A stretch of DNA of 64,000 bases from Streptomyces tubercidicus (GCF_027497495.1 NZ_CP114205.1:4154001-4218000); one strand, 5' to 3'. Shown: positions 27,701 through 35,719, numbered from the stretch's first letter. A program made the numbers and translations. The notes: a model not told the origin generated them from the sequence alone.

Positions 27701-28003
27701 CAGGGTGTAGGTGTGCGCGTGCTGGGTGATGGCCGGCGGCTCCTGTGCGGGCCGGGGCGGTGCGGTGTCCGCGGCGGCCTCGCGGAGGGCCTTGCGGACC
27801 CGGGAGATGTACGCGTGCACGGACTGCCGGGCCTTGGCCGGCGGACCGTTGTCCCACAGCCGGTCGATGAGCGTTTCCAGGGCCACCGGCCGGCTCGCCG
27901 AAAGGGCCAGTGAGGCGAGCACACACCGTTCCTTGTCGGAGCCGAGACCGACTCTGCGGTCCGGTGTGCCGAGACGAATGGGACCGAGAACGTAGACCTC
28001 CAC
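24749..28003 (-). CDS. AfsR-like SARP regulator with NB-ARC and TPR domains
   Basis: This 1084-residue protein has the AfsR layout. Residues 1-95 are an OmpR-like winged helix, 100-255 the bacterial transcriptional activation (BTAD) domain, about 285-620 an NB-ARC STAND ATPase with P-loop GMAGVGKTA, and about 690-1070 a run of TPR repeats. SARPs activate secondary-metabolite or developmental genes by binding heptameric repeats at the -35 region; the ATPase and TPR parts gate this by an unknown ligand. GTG 28003 has GGGGGAGG upstream. It is divergent from another NB-ARC/TPR gene. No biosynthetic cluster adjoins, so targets are probably elsewhere. Confidence 0.92.
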   Translation of the reverse strand: MEVYVLGPIRLGTPDRRVGLGSDKERCVLASLALSASRPVALETLIDRLWDNGPPAKARQSVHAYISRVRKALREAAADTAPPRPAQEPPAITQHAHTYTLAIAPEHVDWHRFRKLTTQAQSQSHAGNYSAAAALLHEAETLWEEEALAGLPGIWPEQTRARLAEERLGAATSRIAAELRLRRFHEALGPLSSLISQHPHDEMLLEYLMLAYYGSGRHADALRVYQDARRRLRQDLGADPSEQLTRVHQQILRRTPLTELIPYPASRCRHDEPAPTAPRNLPRHTSLVGRRTEMRRLCAAVTEAAGAGAGHADRSPPAVIALEAISGMAGVGKTAVAVNAADRLGTRFPDGQLYLDLRAHARVQDPLPAGAALATLLRLLGTAPDAIPGELEERTTLWRTLLTEKRTVVVLDDAAGTEQIRPLLPDSGSASLVIITSRRHLAGLPGAHWLALDVLPPDDATSLFRSFAGEERTRDDTTVRHIVRQCGYLPLAIELAANRFNARPSWTLATLRDQLSRGPGRLGELRDGSSEIARAFEMSYRTLTTTQRTVFRLLALHLGAEFGPHAAAALVNRPLEETERLLETLLHCHLLQEPSPHRYRFHDLLGEYARALASAEDTEEERTRALDRLVDFYLYAADAADRLLYPRRIRLPSPDTAAPAALPALRHTDEAKEWLTVERSNLLTAERHARTHGRPGSAALLSHVLAGFLDADCHWADADRMQRHAVEHWQQTGERHALCVALLDLGTTHANTSRYPQAEAAARQALGLARAAGFTDAEAEALRTLGILQWHLGRYQEAITLYRELLPLHIRSGDLWARARCENNLAISLLYQGEHQDALKHFTQAIKNFRLTGDLLSTGRCFNNLGDLHMRMGNKDTARCHYEESLEIATSLGSLADQITAQANLAGLLIASSEPHDITCGMDMYQECLFTFRRLGDRRNEANALIGLGLAQHRLGRYREAAAQHGRALELAREIGAAHEEAEALHRLGAAEAALGDPGPASGHLEMAIALAERIQAPEQKAHAMCALAEVRLQEGTPEAARMLLEYAFGIFQSAGLPDASRIAERIASIDESGPSQRSGRRTS

Positions 28004-28179
28004 CGGCGCCTCCCCCGGATCGGCGCAACAACTGGTGAATCGAGCATGGCACTCACCGGTGGGCGAAACCAGAGAGCCTCGGAGGGACCCGATGGCCGGA
28101 TTCCGAGGGTGGTTTGACTCCCTTGTGTTGCTGCGGGGAATGCTGAACCGATCCTGCGAATCCGGACGGGGGGCTGCGG

Positions 28180-30348
28180 ATGCAACGGTACGAAAATGCC
28201 GTAGGAGGCTCGGCGCACATCAACGGGCCGAGTATCCAGGCAGGTGAGATCCATGGGGGCGTGCATTTCCATACGCGCGATACGGACGGTACGTCCGGGC
28301 GACCACCGATTCCCAGACAACTTCTGCCTGTATCACCGCATTTCACGGACCGGGTGAATGATCTCGCCGCGCTCAATGGTCTGCTCGACGGCTCCCGGGA
28401 GGAGTCGGCGCCGCTCGTCGTGGTATCCGGGCCGGCCGGGGTCGGAAAGACCTCGCTGGTGACCCGGTGGCTGCGGAGCACCGCCGAGGAATTTCCCGAC
28501 GGACAGCTCTATGCGGACCTGCGGGGCCACTCCGTGGGCGGGCCCGCCCATCCGTCCGAGATTCTCGGCCAGTTCCTGCGGGCGTTCGGCACGGGGACGG
28601 TGCCGGCGAGCCTGGCGGAGCAGACCGCGCTCTGGCGCTCCGTCACCGCCGGGCTGCGGATCTCCGTGATGGTGGACAACGCCTTCTCGGCCGCCCAGGT
28701 CCGCCCGTTGTTGCCGGGCGGACGGGGCGGTCTGCTGGTGGCGACGAGCCGGCACCGTCTGTCGGGTCTGCGGGCGGACGGCGCGCTCTGCCATCAGCTC
28801 GGCCTGCTCGACTCGGAGGCCGCGGCGGAAGTGCTCTCCCGGGGCGTGGGCGCGGACCGGGTGCGCAGCGAGGCCCATGAGACCCGTGAGCTGATCGCGC
28901 TCTGCGGTGGCCTCCCGCTGGCGCTGTGCCTGGCGGCCGCCCGTCTCGCCTCCCGTCCGTGGCAGCCGATGCGCTCCCTGGTCGAGGCGCTGACCCAGGG
29001 CCAGGGGCGGCTTTCCGCGCTGGCGATCGAAGGGGAGTTCTCGGTGCACCACGCGCTGGACGAGTCGTATGCGGTGCTGAGCCCCGAGGCGGCGCGGCTC
29101 TACCGCCGGCTCGCGCTGTTGCCGGTGTCCTCGCTGGAGGCCCGGGTGGCCGCGGTGGTCTGCCGGATCCCGCTGACGGAGGCCGAGCGGCTGCTCGATG
29201 TGCTGGTCGAGGCCAATCTGCTGGAGGACATCGGCCCGGACAGCTACCGCTTCCACGACCTGGTCCGTCTGCACGCCCAGGAGAGGGCACAGGAGGAGGA
29301 AGGGGCACCGGAGCGCGAGGAGGCGCTGCGGCGGGTCTGTGACTGGTACCTGGCGACGGCGACCCAGGCCCAGCAGCAGCTGTCCCCGATCCAGCTGACG
29401 CTCCGGCGCACCTATGCGTTCCCCCCGGAACTGCCCTGCCCGTTCACCGACGCGTCCGGTGCGCTGGTCTGGCTCGAAGCGCACCGGCTGGATCTGCTCG
29501 CGACGGTGCGCACCGCGTACGACAAGGGCTGGGACGATCCGGCCTGGCAACTCGTCGACGCCCTCTGGCCGTTGTTCCACCGGCTGCGCTATCACGACCT
29601 GTGGGCGGAGGCCCATGAGATCGGTCTGCGCGCCGCCCGGCGCGGCGGGGACCGGGCCGCGGAGCGCCAGATGCTCAACTCGGGAGCCATCGGGTTCGGT
29701 GTCGCCGGACGGACCGAGGAGGCCATCGAATGGTTCACCGGGTCACTGGCCGCCGCCCGGGAGGCCGGGGACGAGCGGGACGAGGGCCAGGCGCTGCACG
29801 GGCTCGGGTCCGCACAGCGGCAGTTGGGCAACTTCCGGGCAGCAGGTGACCTCCTGCGTCAGGCCATCACCACCTGGGAGCGGGCCGGTTACCCGCGGGG
29901 CGCGGCCCTGTCGCGCATCGTGCTGGGCGAGATGGCGCTGGAGAGCGAGGGGGCGAGGTGGGACGGTCTGCCCGCGGCGGACTACTTCGCGCAGGCACAC
30001 ACCACCCTCCTCGCCGTCGACGACCCGTACGATGCCGCCCGCGCGCTCGCCTTCCACGGGCGGGCACTCGCGCGGGACGGTGCGCATACGGCGGGTGTGG
30101 CGGAGCTCCGTCAGGCGCTGGCCTTCTTCGAGCAGGCCGGTGCCCTCCCCTGGCAGGCGCGCATTTGGGAGATGCTCGGCAGCAGCGCCGTGGAGCAGGC
30201 GGATACCGGTACGGCCCATGACTGCTTCGCGCGCGCCAAGGAGCTGTACACCGGGCAGAGCCCCTCCGACGCACAACGGATGGCGGTCCTGCTGGCCGGT
30301 CTTCCGGACCGGCCGGCAGAACCCGGGGAGGACGCGGAGCCGGTGTAG
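28180..30348 (+). CDS. NB-ARC/TPR (NLR-like) STAND protein with amyloid-like N-terminal motif
   Basis: About 722 residues with no DNA-binding domain. Residues 10-31 contain NGPSIQAGEIHGGVHFH, which resembles the RHIM-like bacterial amyloid signalling sequences found at the N-termini of actinobacterial NLR-like proteins. The NB-ARC ATPase follows (P-loop GPAGVGKT 84-91, Walker B-like ISVMVDNAF, ATSRHRLSGL sensor region, GLPLAL motif) and then a winged helix and TPR-like repeats from about residue 440. In such systems ligand binding triggers oligomerisation, and the motif templates an effector with the same motif. No matching effector is seen next door. ATG 28180 has a G-rich ribosome-binding site. 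Confidence 0.85.
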   Translation: MQRYENAVGGSAHINGPSIQAGEIHGGVHFHTRDTDGTSGRPPIPRQLLPVSPHFTDRVNDLAALNGLLDGSREESAPLVVVSGPAGVGKTSLVTRWLRSTAEEFPDGQLYADLRGHSVGGPAHPSEILGQFLRAFGTGTVPASLAEQTALWRSVTAGLRISVMVDNAFSAAQVRPLLPGGRGGLLVATSRHRLSGLRADGALCHQLGLLDSEAAAEVLSRGVGADRVRSEAHETRELIALCGGLPLALCLAAARLASRPWQPMRSLVEALTQGQGRLSALAIEGEFSVHHALDESYAVLSPEAARLYRRLALLPVSSLEARVAAVVCRIPLTEAERLLDVLVEANLLEDIGPDSYRFHDLVRLHAQERAQEEEGAPEREEALRRVCDWYLATATQAQQQLSPIQLTLRRTYAFPPELPCPFTDASGALVWLEAHRLDLLATVRTAYDKGWDDPAWQLVDALWPLFHRLRYHDLWAEAHEIGLRAARRGGDRAAERQMLNSGAIGFGVAGRTEEAIEWFTGSLAAAREAGDERDEGQALHGLGSAQRQLGNFRAAGDLLRQAITTWERAGYPRGAALSRIVLGEMALESEGARWDGLPAADYFAQAHTTLLAVDDPYDAARALAFHGRALARDGAHTAGVAELRQALAFFEQAGALPWQARIWEMLGSSAVEQADTGTAHDCFARAKELYTGQSPSDAQRMAVLLAGLPDRPAEPGEDAEPV

Positions 30349-30401
30349 CGGGAGAACCCCCGGCACCGGCCCGCGGCCTCCGACGGCCCGACGCGTCGGC
30401 G

Positions 30402-31031
30402 TCAGGCGAGGGACAGGACGGTCAGCGGCAGCAGTTCCTCCAGGGTGTGCCCGGTCGCCACCAGGCCGTGCAGGCAGGACGCCATCAGGGAGTACTCCCA
30501 GGCGTCCCGCTCGCGCGGCTGCGGGGCGAGGGGCCGGAGGAACGCCGACCGGATCAGCCGGCAGGTGCCGAGGCGTTCCGCGACGGCCCAGCCGCCTCCG
30601 GTGAGCGGCAGTCCGGCGAGCCGGCACCCCGTATAACGGGCGAGGAGGTCCCGCACCCGGCCCATGGCGCTCCCGGCGGCCCACGGCCGGCTGCCGTGCA
30701 GCACATCCGCGCAGGCCAGCCAGCGTTCGTCGGTGCAGTTCTCGGCGTCCACCGCGAAGTGTTCATCGGTATCGGCGGCCACCTCGCCGCAGCTGCCGTC
30801 CCACACCCCGCAGAACCGCGCACACGCCGGCCGGGAGGCGGCCGGCGTCCCCTGCTCCCCTATGGAGACCGTGACCGCGATCGTGGCGCCGCCCCCGCGG
30901 GTGTGGCCGGGCAGCACCTGCACCCGCCGGAACCCCCGAACGGCCCGGAGTCCGAGGTCAGTTGACTCCCGTTTCCTGCCGAGGTCGGCTGATTCCCGCT
31001 GCATGTCCAGATCGGTTGATTCCCGTTTCAC
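30402..31031 (-). CDS. Unknown protein with repeat-coded N-terminus
   Basis: About 209 residues. GTG 31031 overlaps the stop of the upstream glycosyltransferase-like gene (GTGA), so translation is coupled. The first 26 residues are three 9-residue repeats (RESTDLDMQ, RESADLGRK, RESTDLGLR) coded by 27-bp tandem repeats. The remainder holds several cysteines (ACARFCGVWDGSCGE, ENCTDERWLAC) and no membrane segment. I recognise no family; the Cys spacing suggests metal binding or disulfides. An alternative start at ATG 31004 would skip the first repeat. Confidence 0.55.
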   Translation of the reverse strand: MKRESTDLDMQRESADLGRKRESTDLGLRAVRGFRRVQVLPGHTRGGGATIAVTVSIGEQGTPAASRPACARFCGVWDGSCGEVAADTDEHFAVDAENCTDERWLACADVLHGSRPWAAGSAMGRVRDLLARYTGCRLAGLPLTGGGWAVAERLGTCRLIRSAFLRPLAPQPRERDAWEYSLMASCLHGLVATGHTLEELLPLTVLSLA

Positions 31032-31034
31032 GCC
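30954..31034. repeat. 27-bp tandem repeat, three units
   Basis: Units at 30954-30980, 30981-31007 and 31008-31034 share the core GATTCCCG or GACTCCCG and keep the reading frame. They cover the junction of two coupled minus-strand genes, including the stop of one and the start of the next. Confidence 0.9.
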
Positions 31035-32302
31035 GAGGCCCCCGTCCCGTAGTCCCTGTCGTATCCGGCGGTCGCGGCGGACGACCAACGGGCCAGCGGC
31101 GGCGGCAGGGGCAGCGGCCGGGTCCGCGCCGGGTGGGCGGGCTGGCCGAGGCCCAGCAGCCGGTAGAGGAGACGGCGCATGTTCCGGCTGAAGCGGCCCG
31201 GCTCCGAGGTGATGCGTGCGGCGATGTCCCCGTACTGCTCCCGTTGGTGGCCGTGGTACTCGGCCGCCACATAGGCCAGCTGGCTCTTGAGCGAGTGGGC
31301 CGGGGAGAGCGCCGGAGCCGTCCGGGCGAGCGCGGCGGCCGGGGAGTCCGGGTTGATCTCCTGCTCCGGTGAGGCGGCGAGCAGGATCGGCGCATCCGTC
31401 AGCGTGCCGTACAGGGTCACCGAACCGTGGTCCCCGATGATCGTGTCCGCCGCGATCAGCACCGGCCGCCAGTCCGCCTCGGGCGGGATGACCGCGATAC
31501 CGCGCCGGGCGCACTGCGCCAGCCAGGCACGCACCTGCCAGGCGCCGTGCCCCGACCAGACGTTGGGGTGCACCAGGACCGCCACCCGGCGGTTGCGCCC
31601 CACCAGCTCCAGCAGCCGGGGCAGCAGCGCTTCGATCGCTCCGAAGGAGGAGTGTGCGCCCCAGGTGGAGACGACGGCGGTGAGCTGCTGACCCTTGCCG
31701 AGCCCGAGCGCCCGGCGGTAGGCACGGCGCCGGGGCAGACTGGCCACCATCCGGTCGTGTACGGGGTCCCCGACGACCGAGGCCCGCGGCAGCGCCTCCG
31801 GGCACGCGTCCGCCAGGCCGCTCAGATCGTCCCGGTGGGGCAGCACCACGGCGGCGGGCAGCGCCCGGCCCCGCGGGGTGAGGTCCTGCCGCCCGAGTCC
31901 CGCCACCCGGGTGTCGGTCCCCTCGGTGACCCGCTTCAGGAAGTTCGCCCCGTGCGGCAGCAGCACCAGCGGTGCCCGCACCTGGTCCACGCCGCGCGGC
32001 CCGGCGGCCAGCGCGAGATCGAACTCCATCCGGACCGCCTCGTCCCAGGGCAGCACGGCGCTGCCCAGCGCCTCCAGGAGCCGTGCCACCCCGTCGCTGA
32101 ACGGATGCGGCGGTGCGGTGAACACCACCTGGATCCGCAGATCCGACTCCAGCAGGCAGATCACCTCCTGCAGCCGCTTTCCGTACGTCACGGTGTGCAC
32201 GACCACCAGGACCCTCTTGCGTCCGGTGAGCGTCAGCCACTCCCGTGCCGGCGGCTGTGGTCCGCCGTCGCACGTCCGCAATGCCGTCATGGCATCCCCC
32301 AT
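31028..32302 (-). CDS. Glycosyltransferase / CDP-glycerol transferase-like protein
   Basis: About 424 residues. The domain layout resembles GT-B enzymes of the CDP-glycerol:poly(glycerophosphate) type: an N-terminal Rossmann half (RKRVLVVVHTVTYGKRL, QVVFTAPPHPFSDG, LLPHGANFLKR) and a C-terminal half with VVSTWGAHSSFG, VLVHPNVW and IIGDHGSVTLYGT. The last two match the donor-binding HPN...GDxxSV pattern of that superfamily. It should act in the cytoplasm on an envelope or natural-product acceptor. ATG 32302 is preferred; a second in-frame ATG lies four codons later. The gene is coupled to an unknown small gene downstream. Confidence 0.65.
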   Translation of the reverse strand: MGDAMTALRTCDGGPQPPAREWLTLTGRKRVLVVVHTVTYGKRLQEVICLLESDLRIQVVFTAPPHPFSDGVARLLEALGSAVLPWDEAVRMEFDLALAAGPRGVDQVRAPLVLLPHGANFLKRVTEGTDTRVAGLGRQDLTPRGRALPAAVVLPHRDDLSGLADACPEALPRASVVGDPVHDRMVASLPRRRAYRRALGLGKGQQLTAVVSTWGAHSSFGAIEALLPRLLELVGRNRRVAVLVHPNVWSGHGAWQVRAWLAQCARRGIAVIPPEADWRPVLIAADTIIGDHGSVTLYGTLTDAPILLAASPEQEINPDSPAAALARTAPALSPAHSLKSQLAYVAAEYHGHQREQYGDIAARITSEPGRFSRNMRRLLYRLLGLGQPAHPARTRPLPLPPPLARWSSAATAGYDRDYGTGASA

Positions 32303-32599
32303 GTCTGTTCGGTGTCGAGCTGTCCGGCCGGCCAGGGACGGCAGGCCGTCAGCAGGGGGATGCCCGGGGGGCCGACGGAAGGCTTGTGCGGGGCTTGCGG
32401 AATCCTTGCGGGGGCCTGCGGGCCGGGGCCGGGGCCTGCCCGCCGGGGCTTGTGGCCGGGGGCCGTGGCCGGTGGTCCCGTGGCCTGTGGGCCCGTCCCC
32501 GCGCGGCCCCCACACGGCCCCCCACCTGGCCGCCGCCCCGCCGGTCAGTAAAGTTCGGCTCCCGTCCCCTCCCGACCCCCACCTCCGAGGTATCCGGCA

Positions 32600-33934
32600 G
32601 TGAGCCCCGCACCCCCCGCCCCGGCCGCGCCTGAACCGCTGTCCGTCGTCGGCATCGGGGCCGACGGCTGGGACGGACTGCCGGCCGCCTCCCGGCAGGC
32701 GCTGTGCGCCGCCGAGGTGCTGATCGGCGGCGCCCGCCAGCTCGCGCTGCTGCCCGCGGAGTGCACCGGTGAGCGCGTCCCGTGGCCGTCGCCGCTGCGC
32801 CCCGCCGTCCCCGGGCTGCTCGCCGCGTACGCCGGGCGCCGGGTGTGCGTGCTGGCCAGCGGCGACCCGATGTTCTACGGCATCGGGCGGACACTGAGCG
32901 AGGTGATCGAGGAGCAGGCGGCCACCGGTGCGGGCCGGGCCGCGGGCGTGCCCCCGGCCACCGCGCTGCGCATCCTCCCGCACCCCTCGTCCGTCTCCCA
33001 CGCCTGCGCCCGCCTGGGCTGGCCGCTGGAGGACACCGAGGTCGTCACGCTCGTCGGACGGCCCACCGAGAACCTGGTCCGCGCGCTCTACGACGGCCGC
33101 CGGGTGCTGGTGCTGTCCGCCGGGGCCGGCACCCCCGCCGAGGTCGCGGACCTGCTGCGGGCCCACGGTTTCGGACCGACCCGGATGCGCGTACTGGAGC
33201 AGCTCGGCGGCCCCCGTGAGCGGACCGCCGAGGGCACCGCCCACGACTGGGACGCCCCGCCCGGCGACCCCCTCAACGTCCTCGCCCTCGACTGCCGCCG
33301 CGCGCCCGGCACCCCGGCGCTCGCCGCCGTCCCCGGCCTCCCCGATGCCGCCTACGAGCACGACGGCCAGCTCACCAAGCGCCATGTCCGCGCCGCCACC
33401 CTGGCCGCGCTGGCGCCCGCCCCCGGCGAACTCCTCTGGGACATCGGCGGCGGCTCCGGCTCCATCGCCATCGAGTGGCTGCGGGCGCACCGCAGCTGCC
33501 GCGCCGTCAGCGTCGAGCGCGACCCCGTACGGGCCGAGCGGATCGGCCGGAACGCGCGCACGCTCGGCGTCCCGGGACTGCGCGTCGTCACCGGTGCCGC
33601 GCCCGCCGCGCTGGACGGTCTGCCGACACCGGACGCGGTCTTCATCGGCGGCGGGCTGACCGCCCCCGGCCTGCTGGCCGCGTGCTGGGCGGCGCTGCCC
33701 GCGGGCGGCCGGATCGTGGCGAACACCGTGACGCTGGAGTCCGAGGCGCTGCTGGCCGACTGGTACCGGCGGCACGGCGGCGAACTGGTCCGGCTCGCGG
33801 TCGCCCACGCCGTACCGGTCGGCGGCTTCACCGGCTGGCGGCAGGCGATGCCGGTCACCCAGTGGGCGGCCGTGAAGCCGCTGCCCGCCGCCCCGTCCCC
33901 GACCGCCCTGCCCCAGGAGAACGAGCCCTCATGA
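32600..33934 (+). CDS. cobL: Precorrin-6Y C5,15-methyltransferase (decarboxylating)
   Basis: This 444-residue bifunctional enzyme of aerobic cobalamin synthesis converts precorrin-6B to precorrin-8. Residues 1-215 form the tetrapyrrole methylase (CbiE) domain (SVVGIGADGWDGL, VLASGDPMFYGIG, PHPSSVSHACARLGW). Residues 225-440 form the CbiT-like decarboxylating methyltransferase with SAM motif WDIGGGSGSIAIEW and FIGGG. GTG 32600 starts the family N-terminus after a short Pro/Ala lead. The stop overlaps cobM (ATGA). Confidence 0.95.
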   Translation: MSPAPPAPAAPEPLSVVGIGADGWDGLPAASRQALCAAEVLIGGARQLALLPAECTGERVPWPSPLRPAVPGLLAAYAGRRVCVLASGDPMFYGIGRTLSEVIEEQAATGAGRAAGVPPATALRILPHPSSVSHACARLGWPLEDTEVVTLVGRPTENLVRALYDGRRVLVLSAGAGTPAEVADLLRAHGFGPTRMRVLEQLGGPRERTAEGTAHDWDAPPGDPLNVLALDCRRAPGTPALAAVPGLPDAAYEHDGQLTKRHVRAATLAALAPAPGELLWDIGGGSGSIAIEWLRAHRSCRAVSVERDPVRAERIGRNARTLGVPGLRVVTGAAPAALDGLPTPDAVFIGGGLTAPGLLAACWAALPAGGRIVANTVTLESEALLADWYRRHGGELVRLAVAHAVPVGGFTGWRQAMPVTQWAAVKPLPAAPSPTALPQENEPS

Positions 33935-34719
33935 CCGTCCACTTCATCGGCGCGGGTCCCGGCGCCGCCGACCTGATCACCGTGCGCGGCGCCCGTACGC
34001 TCGCGTCCTGCGGGGTCTGTCTGTACGCCGGCAGCCTGGTGCCGCGCGAGCTGCTCGCCGAATGCCCGCCCGATGCGCGGCTCATCGACACCGCGCAGCT
34101 GGATCTCGACGCGATCACCGCCGAAATGGTCCGCGCCCACGAGGAGGGCCATGACGTGGCCCGGCTGCACTCCGGCGACCCGTCCGTCTTCAGCGCGGTG
34201 GCCGAGCAGATGCGCCGCCTGGACGCGGCCGGGGTGCCGTACGACGTGGTGCCGGGCGTCCCCGCGTTCGCCGCGGCGGCGGCCGCGCTCAAGCGTGAAC
34301 TGACCGTCCCCACCGTCGGCCAGACCGTCATCCTCACCCGCGTCGCCCAGCGGGCCACCCCCATGCCGGAGGGCGAGGACCTCGCCACCCTCGGGCGCAG
34401 CGGTGCGCTGCTGGTGCTCCACCTGGCCGCCATGTACGTCGACCGGGTCGTCGGCGAACTCCTGCCCCACTACGGCGCCGACTGCCCCGCCGCGGTCGTC
34501 GCCATGGCCTCCCGCCCCGACGAACTCGTGCTGCGCGGCACCCTCGCCGACATCGCAGGCCAGGTGAAGGCCGCGGGCGTGGTCCGTACGGCCGTCATCA
34601 TGGTCGGCCGCACCCTGGGCGCCGAGCAGTTCCGCGACAGCCATCTCTACTCGGCGGACCGGGAGCGGCCGCACGGCGGGTGCGGTGCGCAGAACCCCGC
34701 GCCCACGGACACTCCCTGA
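33931..34719 (+). CDS. cobM: Precorrin-4 C11-methyltransferase
   Basis: This 262-residue SAM-dependent tetrapyrrole methylase acts at C11 of precorrin-4 in ring-contracted corrin synthesis. It has the N-terminal loop VHFIGAGPGAADLITVRG, the substrate segment LHSGDPSVFSA, and VPGVPAFAAAAAALKRELT. The N-terminus begins inside the cobL stop with CAGGAGAA in the upstream gene, so the two are coupled. A strong hairpin ends the operon at 34727-34769, separating it from the next gene. Confidence 0.95.
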   Translation: MTVHFIGAGPGAADLITVRGARTLASCGVCLYAGSLVPRELLAECPPDARLIDTAQLDLDAITAEMVRAHEEGHDVARLHSGDPSVFSAVAEQMRRLDAAGVPYDVVPGVPAFAAAAAALKRELTVPTVGQTVILTRVAQRATPMPEGEDLATLGRSGALLVLHLAAMYVDRVVGELLPHYGADCPAAVVAMASRPDELVLRGTLADIAGQVKAAGVVRTAVIMVGRTLGAEQFRDSHLYSADRERPHGGCGAQNPAPTDTP

Positions 34720-34726
34720 GTCCGGA

Positions 34727-34769
34727 CGCACCGGAACCCCGGGACGGGAGGTCCCGGGGTTCCGGTGCG
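34727..34769. terminator. Strong hairpin terminator after cobM
   Basis: A perfect 19-bp stem (34727-34745 with 34751-34769) with loop GGGAG lies 8 bases after the cobM stop. It can serve both cobM and the opposing small peptide gene. Confidence 0.9.
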
Positions 34770-34824
34770 CCCTGCTCGTGGGCGGCAGCGCAAGCGGGGA
34801 GCAGATTCCCCTACGGCTCAGATC

Positions 34825-35052
34825 TCAGAGACCGCTGGTCTGCACCGAGGCCAGGGCAGAGCCGGAGAGCTGCGCGCTGACGCCTTCGGGGGAGACCGAC
34901 GCGCCGCCGCCGACGAAGCCGCCGACGTTCACGGAGGCGCCGTGCCCGGCGATCTGGGCGCCAGCGTCGGCGCCGGCGCCGGCGATGCCACCGGAGATGT
35001 TCTCCAGCTCGCTGTCGGCAATCTCCGTGGCGGGGGTGAAGCCGTTGCGCAT
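34825..35052 (-). CDS. Orphan double-glycine-leader peptide (bacteriocin-like)
   Basis: A 75-residue peptide with an excellent ribosome-binding site (AGAAGGG) before ATG 35052. The N-terminus, ATEIADSELENISGG, is a textbook double-glycine leader (ELxxISGG) that C39-type peptidase transporters cleave. The core of about 53 residues has no Cys and is almost wholly Gly, Ala, Ser and Val with GxxxG-like spacing (GIAGAGADAGAQIAG, GGFVGGG), as in class II bacteriocins. No immunity gene, C39 transporter or modifying enzyme is present nearby. It lies in a lower-GC patch between cobM and cbiD. The role could be a bacteriocin, signal or RiPP precursor. Confidence 0.7.
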   Translation of the reverse strand: MRNGFTPATEIADSELENISGGIAGAGADAGAQIAGHGASVNVGGFVGGGASVSPEGVSAQLSGSALASVQTSGL

Positions 35053-35719
35053 GATGTGCCCTTCTCGTAAAAGCTGTGGATTCTGAACCAACACAGGCGG
35101 AATTCTGGTGAGTACTCCGACCGCAACGCGGTCGCCTGGCACCGGAAATGTGACACCCGTAATGGCGTCCGCGCGTTGACGAAATGCAATCACGTCACGT
35201 GGTTTCGCGGCAACTCACCGGCAGATTTTTTCACCGGCGCGAAATGCGCCGCAACAGCCGCTTGACGTGCATCTTTGCCCGATTCCTGCGGACGGTCCCC
35301 TTGCGTGGCAGCTACGGGACAACGGTCACGGAATAGACCGTCATGCCCCCTTGGGTGCCTTGCGGAAATAAGCAGACGAGGTTCGCCGAGTACCCGTAGT
35401 CGAGCGGGATGAAGGGAGATGTCTGTATTTTCCGCGTAACGCGGGCTATGGATTTGTGCAGGATCCTGAAGTGCCCGCCGGCTGCCGATAAAGGAGAAAT
35501 TCGCGCGCCGCTCCGCGCGGCCGGACACGGCTGTCCCGCACCGGAAGGCAGTGCTTTTGCTGCCAGCGGCCCCCACCGCACCGCCTGCCCGTAGACCCTT
35601 CGGGGACCGTCCGTATGACCGTGCAACCGCATCGGGGTGAATGTCCGTTACTCGGCTCCTGGGGGCCGGTAAGGAAGCTGCGACACCCAAGGGGGGCCGA
35701 AGCAAAGGAGTACGCCACG
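35053..35719. other. Lower-GC intergenic patch in the cobalamin island
   Basis: These 667 bases have clearly lower GC than neighbours, with runs such as AAAGCTGTGGATTCTG. They hold the promoter of the double-glycine peptide and of the small secreted protein. I see no convincing gene. A minus-strand stretch ending near 35312 reads like the end of a protein (ANLVCLFPQGTQGGMTVYS) and an orphan ribosome-binding site AAAGGAGAAATT occurs at about 35490, both possibly remnants of decayed genes. Confidence 0.5.

Noticed and set aside
24749..30348. Secondary-metabolite gene cluster around the SARP
   Set aside because: No PKS, NRPS, terpene or other core biosynthetic gene lies within the window.
32303..32599. 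Gene or riboswitch in the G-rich gap before cobL
   Set aside because: The plus strand is rich in G-runs that could form quadruplexes, but cobalamin aptamer boxes and credible frames are absent.
35409..35594. 61-residue plus-strand frame in the lower-GC patch
   Set aside because: No ribosome-binding site at proper spacing, no family features and unusual codon use.
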